Under the pieces are notes generated by a model. The model worked only from the letters and a program-made list of their open reading frames with translations, made no database searches and was not told the DNA's origin. From positions 5,627-19,137 of the forward strand of contig QHZC01000316.1 in assembly GCA_003224515.1 (NCBI GenBank): a stretch of DNA of 13,511 bases, in the 5' to 3' direction. Position numbers and translations under genes: made by a program. Position 1 is the first letter of the stretch. Each line of letters opens with the position of its first letter. This document shows positions 1 to 7,362 of the stretch, in pieces. Source of the DNA: Acidobacteriota bacterium. Its GTDB lineage: Bacteria > Acidobacteriota > Terriglobia > Acidiferrales > UBA7541.

Positions 1-3000
1 AATGTTGCCCTAGTGTTTTTCATGACTCTGACAGGTTGGGGACTGCTGTTCGCGCAGTCGGACCTCGGCAGGATATCAGGTTTCATCAAGGACCCGTCGG
101 GCGCAACGATTGCGAACGCGAAGGTCACCGTCCAAAACAAGAGCGGCCTCGAACGCCAGACTGCGACGAACGAATCCGGCTATTACGTCATTACAAACGT
201 TCCACCCGGCTTTTACACTTTGGTGGCCGAAGCCGCTGGTTTCCAAAGATACGAGACGAGAGACAACAAGCTCGATCCGAGCGCGGATCTGGTCATTGAC
301 GTGACACTGACGGTGGGGGCCACCAGTCAAACGGTCGAAGTTTCGGCGGCGGCGGTCTTGCTGCAGACGGAATCAGCCTCTGTACAAAAGGATGTCACGC
401 GGGAGCAAATTGACGCGCTTGAGTTGAACGGCCGCAACCCCATCTTCATGGCCAACTTGGTGCCCGGCACTCGCGGTGGCTCGCTTGCGAATCTTAGCTT
501 CAACTTCACCCAGGGCCCATCGAATATCAACGGCGCGCGCACTCCCGAGAGTCTGATCACATATGACGGCGCTCCCGCCGTGCGCACGCGGTCGAACGGC
601 ACCAGCATTGGGGCTGCGGATGTGGACTCCACGCAGGAAATTCAAATTCTGACTGCCGATTACGCCCCGGAATACGGCCGGTCCTCGGGCGGCCAGATTC
701 GCATTATCTCCAAGAGCGGCTCGCAACAATTCCACGGTGCCGTCTACGAATACGTTCGGAATACAGCCTTCAATGCAAACACGTGGCAGCGCAATGCCGT
801 CGCAACAACGAGCCGTTTCACGGCTCCGATTCATTACAACCAGTTCGGATATAACCTCGGCGGCCCTTTCTACATTCCCAACCACTTCAATACGGACAAG
901 ACCAAAGTTTTCTGGTACTGGGGAGAGGAATGGGTAAGATACATTTTCACGGATTCGAACACGACCGTCAGTGGAGGCGTGCTGACCGTTCCCACGCTTA
1001 AGATGCGAACGGGTGACTTCAGCGAATTGCTGGACCCGAACAATCCTTTCGTCACACGCAAGGATTCCGCCGGAACGAAGATTCCCGTCGTCATCACGGA
1101 CCCAAACACCGGCCAGCAGTTCGTCGCATCATCAAACCCAGCCGATCCTAATTACAATCCCGCCTGTTCAAACCCAGGCGGTTGTCCCAACATCATTCCG
1201 TCAGCCCGGCTTAGTCCGAACGGACTTGGTATCTTGAAGGCATACCCTGCCCCCAATCTCACCCAACTGATTGGCAATCAAAATTGGTTTTTCACCGCAC
1301 AACACCCACAGTACCAGCGTAAAGATACAGTGGCTGTGGACATCAACATCACGGAGAAACAGCGCCTCCGGTTCCGCCGCGTGTACTTCACTTTTTGGGA
1401 GTACCAGCCGCTCGACGGCGGCACCAACGAGACTCCTAAGTACTTCGATCGCCCCAATCAGACCAACTCCATCGACTACGTGTGGACCATCAGCCCGACA
1501 AAAGTGAATGAGGTCTTGGCAACCGGCAGCCTGGACATCGTACACATTCCTGTCGATCAAACTCATTTTCTTGACCGGACCACCGTTGGCATCAACTACC
1601 CCTACATATTTCCGGCCGGGAAGTTGCTTCCAAGGCGGATTCCAACCGTGAATATGACCAACTTCTCCGGGCTGAGCGGGGGCCCGTATCCCTCGCACTC
1701 CTCGGGTCCCATCTATGACCTGTCAGACAGCTTTACCTGGATCAAGGGAAACCACACACTGAAATTCGGCGGACTGTTTGAGCGGTCCGGCGAGAACGAC
1801 AATGACGAGATCAACGTGCAAGCTTGCCCGACTTGCACCAACAATCAGAACGGCCAATTCCTCTTCAAAGATAGCAGCCCAGGTGGAACTGGAGTTGCAG
1901 TCGCCAACGCGGCTCTGGGACTGTTTGATACCTATTCCGAAATCGGCCACCGCGCGTACACCATCTTCCGTTCCAACATGTGGGAGGGTTTCGCACAGGA
2001 TTCTTGGAAGGTCAGGCAGAAACTGACCGTCAACTATGGCTTACGTTACTCCGTCATCGTTCCCTATCATGCCCTGTGGGGAAACATGGTTGTCTTCGAT
2101 CCCCGTTTTTTCGATTCCAGCAAGGCCGTGACGATCGATCCCGCTACGGGCCTTATCGTGGGAACGATTGATCCTAAGACCGGTCTTATCGCAGGCACGG
2201 GAGCAGATGCCTACAACGGCATGGTCATTCCAGGAAGTGGATTCCCCTCTTCCGCTAAGGGCCGAGTTCCCGAGGCCGACCCGAGTCAGTTCGATTTCAG
2301 TCGCTTGTTCCGCGGTGTCCCCAATCATTACTCGGACATCCAGTGGGGCGAGATCCAGCCGCGCCTGGGAGTCGCCTATCAACTCAACAACAAGACCGTG
2401 CTTCGGGCTGGCGGAGGCCGCTTCCTAACGCGCTTGGGCGTGAGCGACTCGATTTTCCTTGGCGGAAATCCGCCGTTCCAACCCAACGCCAGCGTTCCTC
2501 TGGGCTCGGTCGACAACCCCGGAGGAGGAGGCGCTGCCAACGTTCCGCTGGTGGTGACAACGCAAAGCAAAGCCTTTAAACCCCCGGAAGCATGGGCCTG
2601 GAATTTCACTATCGAGCGCGACTTGTTCTGGAAGTCGCTCCTGAGCGTAGGGTATGTCGCCCGCCGCGGTTTGCACCTGCAACGAGAGGCCGACATCAAC
2701 CAGCCGACCACGGCGGTCGTGGCGGCGCATCCATGCCTCGTGGCCAATCCCCCTTGCAAACTCGACGCATTTCGACCATATCAGGGTTTCGGCTCGATCC
2801 GGCAAACCGATAATGTGGCCAATTCCATTTACAATTCGCTCCAGGTTTCCTGGAACCGCCGCTTTTCCGGTGGACTCATGTTCGGCGTTGCGTATACGTG
2901 GTCCAAGAGTATGGACAACGGTTCCAACCAGCGCGACGTCGTCCCGGACACTTACGACGTGAGCATGCTTTGGGGACCCTCTGAGTTCGACGCCCGCCAT

Positions 3001-3591
3001 ATCATGGCCATCAACTACCTTTATGAATTGCCGTTTTTCAAGAACCATTCGGCATTGAGCGGAAAGCTGCTCGGTGGTTGGCAAATCAGCGGCATTACGC
3101 AGTTCCAGACCGGCTTGCCTTGCAGCGTTGCCGTTGGTAATAACGATTACGCCGGAGTGGGCTTGGATGCGAACTTTGGGTGCGGCGCTAACGGCCAGTA
3201 CTGGGTTCTCAATGGCAAGCCCAGGATCATCGGCACGTTTGGCCCTAACGGCCAGTGGTTCTCCACAACCAATCCCGATGGATCGCAAATCTTTAAAAAG
3301 CCCGCCGCAGGAACATTTAACACGCAGCCCGTTCGCGACATTATCCACCAGCCTGGATTCGAGAATTGGAACCTCGGGCTCTTCAAGTCGTTCCCCATCG
3401 GCGAGAGCAAAGGAGTCCAGTTCCGCGCCGAGGCCTACAACGTCTGGAACCATCCAAATTGGTGCGGCAGCAGCGGATGCAGTGGCACTACCAATATAGG
3501 TCTTAACCCGACCAACTCCGCCACGTTTGGGAAAGTTTTGACCAAAGGCAGCGAGCGCAACTTGCAGTTATCACTGCGCCTCGAGTTCTAG
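1..3591 (+). CDS. TonB-dependent receptor, Oar-like, with carboxypeptidase-regulatory-like N-terminal domain (5' partial)
   Basis: Large outer-membrane beta-barrel protein of the Oar/TonB-dependent type, probably for uptake or binding of large substrates; the substrate cannot be told. Counting from the GTG at 13, about residues 1-15 are a hydrophobic signal-peptide core ending near FAQ-SD. Residues 20-100 match the carboxypeptidase regulatory-like fold (GRISGFIKDPSGA, then TNESGYY, VPPGFY, AAGF). Residues 115-240 are plug-like (ELNGRNP, then LVPGT). The rest is a barrel closing with LQLSLRLEF, the terminal aromatic residue typical of outer-membrane proteins. The frame is open from base 1 through the GTG at 13 and the ATG at 22, and the hydrophobic stretch continues upstream (NVAL), so the true start is probably outside the window. 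The length (about 1,190 residues) is normal for this family. An 11-residue tandem repeat lies at residues 707-728. Family call is firm, substrate unknown. Confidence 0.93.
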   Translation, partial: NVALVFFMTLTGWGLLFAQSDLGRISGFIKDPSGATIANAKVTVQNKSGLERQTATNESGYYVITNVPPGFYTLVAEAAGFQRYETRDNKLDPSADLVIDVTLTVGATSQTVEVSAAAVLLQTESASVQKDVTREQIDALELNGRNPIFMANLVPGTRGGSLANLSFNFTQGPSNINGARTPESLITYDGAPAVRTRSNGTSIGAADVDSTQEIQILTADYAPEYGRSSGGQIRIISKSGSQQFHGAVYEYVRNTAFNANTWQRNAVATTSRFTAPIHYNQFGYNLGGPFYIPNHFNTDKTKVFWYWGEEWVRYIFTDSNTTVSGGVLTVPTLKMRTGDFSELLDPNNPFVTRKDSAGTKIPVVITDPNTGQQFVASSNPADPNYNPACSNPGGCPNIIPSARLSPNGLGILKAYPAPNLTQLIGNQNWFFTAQHPQYQRKDTVAVDINITEKQRLRFRRVYFTFWEYQPLDGGTNETPKYFDRPNQTNSIDYVWTISPTKVNEVLATGSLDIVHIPVDQTHFLDRTTVGINYPYIFPAGKLLPRRIPTVNMTNFSGLSGGPYPSHSSGPIYDLSDSFTWIKGNHTLKFGGLFERSGENDNDEINVQACPTCTNNQNGQFLFKDSSPGGTGVAVANAALGLFDTYSEIGHRAYTIFRSNMWEGFAQDSWKVRQKLTVNYGLRYSVIVPYHALWGNMVVFDPRFFDSSKAVTIDPATGLIVGTIDPKTGLIAGTGADAYNGMVIPGSGFPSSAKGRVPEADPSQFDFSRLFRGVPNHYSDIQWGEIQPRLGVAYQLNNKTVLRAGGGRFLTRLGVSDSIFLGGNPPFQPNASVPLGSVDNPGGGGAANVPLVVTTQSKAFKPPEAWAWNFTIERDLFWKSLLSVGYVARRGLHLQREADINQPTTAVVAAHPCLVANPPCKLDAFRPYQGFGSIRQTDNVANSIYNSLQVSWNRRFSGGLMFGVAYTWSKSMDNGSNQRDVVPDTYDVSMLWGPSEFDARHIMAINYLYELPFFKNHSALSGKLLGGWQISGITQFQTGLPCSVAVGNNDYAGVGLDANFGCGANGQYWVLNGKPRIIGTFGPNGQWFSTTNPDGSQIFKKPAAGTFNTQPVRDIIHQPGFENWNLGLFKSFPIGESKGVQFRAEAYNVWNHPNWCGSSGCSGTTNIGLNPTNSATFGKVLTKGSERNLQLSLRLEF
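2131..2196 (+). repeat. Two imperfect 33-bp tandem units inside the receptor gene
   Basis: Unit 1 is 2131-2163 and unit 2 is 2164-2196. They are in frame and encode TIDPATGLIVG and TIDPKTGLIAG, followed by another Thr. The units differ mainly at third positions and at the Ala/Lys and Val/Ala codons, so this looks like an old in-frame duplication kept by selection. It probably lies in a surface loop of the barrel. Confidence 0.7.
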
Positions 3592-3716
3592 TGCCGGACA
3601 GAACGGCGGGCGGCGTTTGCTGTCGCAGGCGCTAGCTCTTGTGTGTATGCAATGACGTGATCCACGCTTTCTTGCGGCTCGGAACGGCTGAGAAGATATC
3701 CTCAGAAAATCGCTCT

Positions 3717-4390
3717 CTAGGCGACTTGGGCTAAGGGCTCCAAGGTCACCTTGAAGCCCAGGCCTTCGAGCCTTTTGGTAATTAAGCGCCGGCACAGACC
3801 TTCGGGGTTCAGGCGATCGAAGTAGTCTGGGCCGAGGTCTCGGTAGCAAGTCTGGTCTCGCAGAATGTAATAAGCGATGACCAGGAGATTGTACGCCACT
3901 GCGATGGTCGCGCGTTTGCTTCCCCTCCGCGCCGCCAGCCGACGATATAAAGCTGGCTAAAGCTGACAAGTAGTTGTTTTTCTTTGTCGAGACGGCCCAA
4001 GCCGCTTGGCACAGACAGCAGCGCAACCACAGGCTTCCTTTGCGGATCTTCCCGCTCTTGCGCTTACCCGCACTTTCATGACTGCCCGGACAGAGGCCTG
4101 CCCAGCTCGCTAGATGCTGGGCAGGTCTACGCTGGGAATCGTGCACAGCCGCGCGACCTCCCTCTGGAAAGGGCCCAGGCGCTCTTCGACCTCCTGCTCG
4201 ATCCGCCGCATCTTGGACTCCACGAAGTAGAGATGATCAAGCAGTTCGCGCAGCAGAAATCGATGTGGTGCGGTGATGCGTCCTTCTAACGGCCTGTTGC
4301 AACTCCGGAATCTTATTCCGCGGTTTTCCTTGGGCATCTCCGCCAATAACTCGGCCTCTATCCACTTGGCGGTGTTCCAACATACCTCCA
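3717..4390 (-). pseudogene. IS110-family transposase, frameshifted and truncated remnant
   Basis: No single frame is open, but pieces in different minus-strand frames line up in order with the C-terminal half of an IS110-family transposase. Around 4340-4300 there is ELLAEMPK, then in another frame GKPRNKIPELQQA. At about 4280-4120 the first frame resumes with HRFLLRELLDHLYFVESKMR and ARLCTIPSVD. From 4125 a different frame gives AQHLASWAGLCPGSHESAGK and AAWAVSTKKNNYLSAL. From about 3957 a third frame gives ALYRRLAARRGSKRA, then AYNLLVIAYYILRDQ and DLGPDYFDRLNPEG, ending at the stop at 3717. A short block normally found between CTIPGVD and the QHLASWAGL motif is missing. The N-terminal DEDD (RuvC-like) catalytic half is absent; the permease gene begins where it should be. 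The copy cannot encode an active enzyme. The family identification comes from recognised motifs and is confident. The edges of the former element are not defined, since IS110 elements lack clear terminal inverted repeats. Confidence 0.85.
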
Positions 4391-4418
4391 TCTCGGGCTT
4401 ATTTTCATGGTTCGCTTG

Positions 4419-4433
4419 TGGTTCGTAGAACCA
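4419..4433. repeat. Short inverted repeat just past the permease stop codon
   Basis: TGGTTC-GTA-GAACCA forms a perfect 6-bp arm with a 3-nt spacer; another TGGTTC lies at 4408-4413. It sits 5 bp downstream of the stop codon of the minus-strand permease gene, at the junction with the transposase remnant. No U-run follows on the minus strand, so it is not a standard intrinsic terminator. It might be a weak 3'-end structure or part of an old insertion junction. Confidence 0.35.
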
Positions 4434-4437
4434 TGAG

Positions 4438-5721
4438 CTATTCATATCGCAAAGCTTCGACGGGATCGAGGCGGGCGGCTTTGATGGCGGGATACATTCC
4501 GAAGAAGAGGCCCACGCTCATGCAGACGCCTACTGCTAGCACGACGGCCCACAGCGGAATGGATGACGGCAGACTGGGTACAGCTAGGTTGATTAGCAGG
4601 CTGATGCCCCCGCCGAGCAACACGCCGATGACGCCTCCCGCGCCGGTGAGCACAATTGCTTCCGTCAGAAACTGCCAGATGACGTCACGGCGGCGCGCGC
4701 CGATGGCTTTGCGCACGCCGATCTCGCGGGTGCGCTGGGTGACGGACATGAGCATGATGTTCATCACGCCCACCCCACCGACAAGGAGTCCGATGGAACT
4801 GATGACGGAAATCAAAAGAGCCACGGACGCAGTGATCTGACGAAACTGATCGGCAATCTGCTGCGCGCTGGAAATTCCAAAATTATCAGGCTTGCTGTAG
4901 GGCACGTTTCTGCGGCGCCGCAACACGCCGCGGATCTGGTCCTCGGCCTCCGACATGCGGCCAGGGTAAGCGACGGCGCCGATCATATTTTCGTCGTCCT
5001 GAGGGACGTGTTTGTGGTAGGTGCGATAAGGGACCATCACAGCTTTGTCCGCGGATTGATCCTTGACGAGCTGGCCCTTGCGTGGCTCAAGAACGCCGAT
5101 GACTTCGTAAGAGACGCCGTCGATTTGGATGGGCTTTCCGAGCGGCTCCATGTCCGGGTAGAGAGTCTTAGCAATATCGGGGCCGATGACGGCAACGTCG
5201 GCGCGATGCATATTTTCCGCGTCGCTAAAGAACCGCCCGGTTCGCGGTCTGGAATTGAAAACCTCTTCGTTCGAAGGAAGCGTCCCGTTGTAATCGATTC
5301 CCGAGACTTCCTTGCCGAGATAACGCGCGGTAACCGGCCCGCGAGCAGGACCTTCATCTTCCCATCGGGGATAGACACTGGCAGTGACAGCCCGAACCGC
5401 AGGGCAGAATTGAGCGATGGCCTCGGCGTCTTCCAACGTGAGAGGCTTGCGCGCGCGTTCATCGGGAGTAAGCCTGCCGGTGTGGATGCCGGGATCGAAA
5501 CGGAAGATGAAGAGGGTTTCTGATCCGTAGTCGGACAAATAAGCGTTCACGTCACCGTAGACGCCGACGAGGATGGAGACCACGGAAAGAAGAGCGGTGA
5601 TGCCGATGACCACGCCAACAACCGTGAGAAAGGAGCGCATCTTGTTCTCACGCAGAGTGGTGAGTGCCATCTGAGCGTTCTCGCCGATGTTCACGCGCAT
5701 GGTGATTTCCATGGCTCTCAC
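4438..5721 (-). CDS. ABC transporter permease, MacB/FtsX family (second gene of pair)
   Basis: Inner-membrane permease subunit of a MacB-type (type VII) ABC transporter, a class that drives export or periplasmic mechanical work. Of 427 residues, TM1 is about 31-53, the periplasmic MacB-type core domain 55-295, and the FtsX-like part 297-427 holds three more membrane helices (about 297-325, 351-380, 389-412). The cytoplasmic coupling segment QRTREIGVRKAIGA (329-342) and the C-terminal end MYPAIKAARLDPVEALRYE are characteristic. There is no Walker motif, so ATP hydrolysis must come from a separate subunit. The GTG at 5721 overlaps the stop codon of the upstream permease gene (GTGA), pointing to translational coupling. 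ATG codons at 5712 and 5700 are possible alternatives; the one at 5700 has GGA about 8 nt upstream. Length fits stand-alone permeases such as Bacillus YknZ. Substrate unknown. Confidence 0.9.
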   Translation of the reverse strand: MRAMEITMRVNIGENAQMALTTLRENKMRSFLTVVGVVIGITALLSVVSILVGVYGDVNAYLSDYGSETLFIFRFDPGIHTGRLTPDERARKPLTLEDAEAIAQFCPAVRAVTASVYPRWEDEGPARGPVTARYLGKEVSGIDYNGTLPSNEEVFNSRPRTGRFFSDAENMHRADVAVIGPDIAKTLYPDMEPLGKPIQIDGVSYEVIGVLEPRKGQLVKDQSADKAVMVPYRTYHKHVPQDDENMIGAVAYPGRMSEAEDQIRGVLRRRRNVPYSKPDNFGISSAQQIADQFRQITASVALLISVISSIGLLVGGVGVMNIMLMSVTQRTREIGVRKAIGARRRDVIWQFLTEAIVLTGAGGVIGVLLGGGISLLINLAVPSLPSSIPLWAVVLAVGVCMSVGLFFGMYPAIKAARLDPVEALRYE

Positions 5722-6953
5722 AATTCCTGCCGCAAGGCTTCGATGGGCTGCAGGCTGGCGGCTCGGCGTGCCGGATAAACGCCGAAGAAGACACCCACGG
5801 CGGCGGAGATCAGTTCCGCCAGCAAAACTGCGGCAATGGGAACGTTCATGGGTACGGACGTCGTTGCGGTAGTGAGGCCCGCGATTCCGTAGGCGACGCC
5901 GACGCCGATGGCCCCGCCCACTGCGGCCATGACCGCCGCTTCCACCAGGAATTGCAGGAGAATGTCGTTGTGGCGGGCGCCGAGGGCTTTACGGATACCG
6001 ATTTCGCGCGTCCGCTCGGTGACGGTGGCGAGCATCACGTTCATGATGACAACGCCGCCGATCACCAGGAAGACAGAGACGACGCCGACCATGGCTGTAG
6101 CGATTACACCCGTTAAGTTTTTCCACAAGTCCATCAGCGTCGCCTGGTCGAATATGCCAAAGTTATCTTTTTCATTGGGAGACAGGTGGCGCCGCGCGCG
6201 CATCATGGCCCGTGCTTCGTCCTGTGTCTGTTCCATCCACTCCGCCCCGCGCGCCTGGATGTTGAGCCAAATGGTGTCGTTGGTCCCATACATCTTGAAA
6301 TACGTCTGGATCGGTATATACGCAAAGTTATCCTGTGATTGGCCGAGGGCCGTGCCGATGGTTTTCGCAATGCCGACAATCAGGAAGGGCCGGCCCTCAA
6401 TCAACAGTTCGTGGCCGATGGGGTCGACGCCCGGAAAAAGTTGCGTGGCCAGGTCGTTGCCGATCATCGTGACCTGGGCCCGGCTTTGGTCGTCGCCCTC
6501 GGAGATGTAGCGTCCGTCCCGGGGTGTAACGATGTCGATGTCCACCATGTTGGCGGTGACGCCCCGGATATTCGTGTCGTTGAGGGCATGGACACCCGCG
6601 CGCACTTTACTATCAATGCGTAGTTCTACGCCTACGCGGAGCGGCAACTTCATATTTTTGCGCAGAGCTTCAAAATCGTCCCAGGTAACCTTCTTGTTGC
6701 GCCGGTTTGCTTTCACGTACTCATCGACGTCCGTGATGATGGGAAAGCGCGTCAGCAGGAAGACGTTAGAGCCCATATTGGCAACGCGGTCGGCGATGTA
6801 GCGGTTCACACCCGAGATTAGGGCAATGACCACGATCAGGGTGGAAACCGACAGGATAATTCCCAAGAGCATCAGGAAGGAGCGCATCTTATGGGTGCGC
6901 AGGGTCTCCAGCGCCACGCCGATCGGTTCACGCAGCATTAGCCGGCGTTTCAT
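5718..6953 (-). CDS. ABC transporter permease, MacB/FtsX family (first gene of pair)
   Basis: A 411-residue homologue of the following permease with the same plan: TM1 at about 25-48, a periplasmic MacB core domain to about 275, then TM segments at about 281-309, 336-360 and 372-392. The coupling motif ERTREIGIRKALGA (313-326) and the C-terminal end VYPARRAASLQPIEALRQEL are both present. No nucleotide-binding domain is present. The two permeases differ clearly in sequence, so they may form a heterodimer rather than being recent duplicates (inference). The ATG at 6953 is the first start in the frame with TM1 intact; the ribosome binding site is weak (AGGA about 11 nt upstream). The gene is divergent from tRNA-Gln, about 210 bp away, and no ATPase or MacA-like adaptor gene is adjacent. 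Family firm, substrate unknown. Confidence 0.9.
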   Translation of the reverse strand: MKRRLMLREPIGVALETLRTHKMRSFLMLLGIILSVSTLIVVIALISGVNRYIADRVANMGSNVFLLTRFPIITDVDEYVKANRRNKKVTWDDFEALRKNMKLPLRVGVELRIDSKVRAGVHALNDTNIRGVTANMVDIDIVTPRDGRYISEGDDQSRAQVTMIGNDLATQLFPGVDPIGHELLIEGRPFLIVGIAKTIGTALGQSQDNFAYIPIQTYFKMYGTNDTIWLNIQARGAEWMEQTQDEARAMMRARRHLSPNEKDNFGIFDQATLMDLWKNLTGVIATAMVGVVSVFLVIGGVVIMNVMLATVTERTREIGIRKALGARHNDILLQFLVEAAVMAAVGGAIGVGVAYGIAGLTTATTSVPMNVPIAAVLLAELISAAVGVFFGVYPARRAASLQPIEALRQEL

Positions 6954-7125
6954 GTGTGCTGTTATCCTACCCGTTCTACGTGCAACTGTTGAAAAGGTTT
7001 CCAGCCGCGCAGCCCATTACCGGTGTGACGCGGTCCGGCTTAGAACCTTATCACCGGCAGTCCAGGAATGGCGCGGAAAATGAGCGGGCCGGAAAGTCTA
7101 TGGATTTTCCATGGATTGGCGGCGT

Positions 7126-7155
7126 TTGAGTGCATTTGTGGGCGTCTGCTACACT
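7126..7155 (+). promoter_or_regulatory. Probable promoter of tRNA-Gln
   Basis: TTGAGT (7126-7131) and TACACT (7150-7155) with an 18-bp spacer resemble -35 and -10 boxes for the housekeeping sigma factor. Transcription would begin near 7162, a few bases before the mature tRNA 5' end. Confidence 0.5.
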
Positions 7156-7167
7156 ATTTGGGCCGGT

Positions 7168-7242
7168 TCCGGGATCGTCTAATCGGTAGGACATCAGCCT
7201 TTGGAGCTGAGTATCCTGGTTCGAGTCCAGGTCCCGGAACCA
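7168..7242 (+). tRNA. tRNA-Gln (anticodon TTG)
   Basis: A complete 75-nt tRNA including encoded CCA (7240-7242). The acceptor stem is TCCGGGA (7168-7174) with TCCCGGA (7232-7238), followed by discriminator A7239. The anticodon arm is TCAGC, loop CTTTGGA, GCTGA, which puts TTG at positions 34-36 and so decodes CAA as glutamine. The T arm is CCTGG-TTCGAGT-CCAGG. The bases just outside extend the acceptor pairing by three more (GGT with ACC), so the gene sits in a perfect 10-bp inverted repeat. It is divergent from the permease pair and convergent with the copper genes. Confidence 0.96.
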
Positions 7243-7303
7243 GATTTGCCTTCAGCAAAAACTAGCCACTCCTCGCCAAGCATTTCAACTGAGGCATGGA
7301 TCG

Positions 7304-7343
7304 GTTGAGATCCTTCGCTTTGCTCCGGATGGCACCTACGGGG
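7304..7343. repeat. Possible dispersed intergenic repeat
   Basis: The core GAGATCCTTCGCTTTGCTCC followed by GGATGGCAC resembles a short, partly palindromic intergenic sequence (ATCC ... GGAT) that I recall being common between acidobacterial genes. That memory is the only evidence for dispersal; only one copy is in this window. It lies in the convergent gap between the tRNA and the 3' end of the copper-resistance gene. Confidence 0.3.
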
Positions 7344-7362
7344 AATATGCTCCATTAGCGAA

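Noticed and set aside
2425..3453. Long open frame (342 codons) on the minus strand inside the receptor gene
   Set aside because: It is fully antisense to a clearly coding beta-barrel gene, has no recognisable domain or ribosome binding site, and reflects the codon bias of the sense gene.
3571..4146. Open frame of 191 codons on the minus strand
   Set aside because: Only its first part carries transposase motifs; the rest is out-of-frame reading of the same decayed IS110 gene and of the receptor 3' end. It is not an independent gene.
7168..7362. tRNA as an integration site for a mobile element
   Set aside because: No integrase gene and no second copy of the tRNA 3' end were seen in the window; the flanking genes look like ordinary chromosomal genes.
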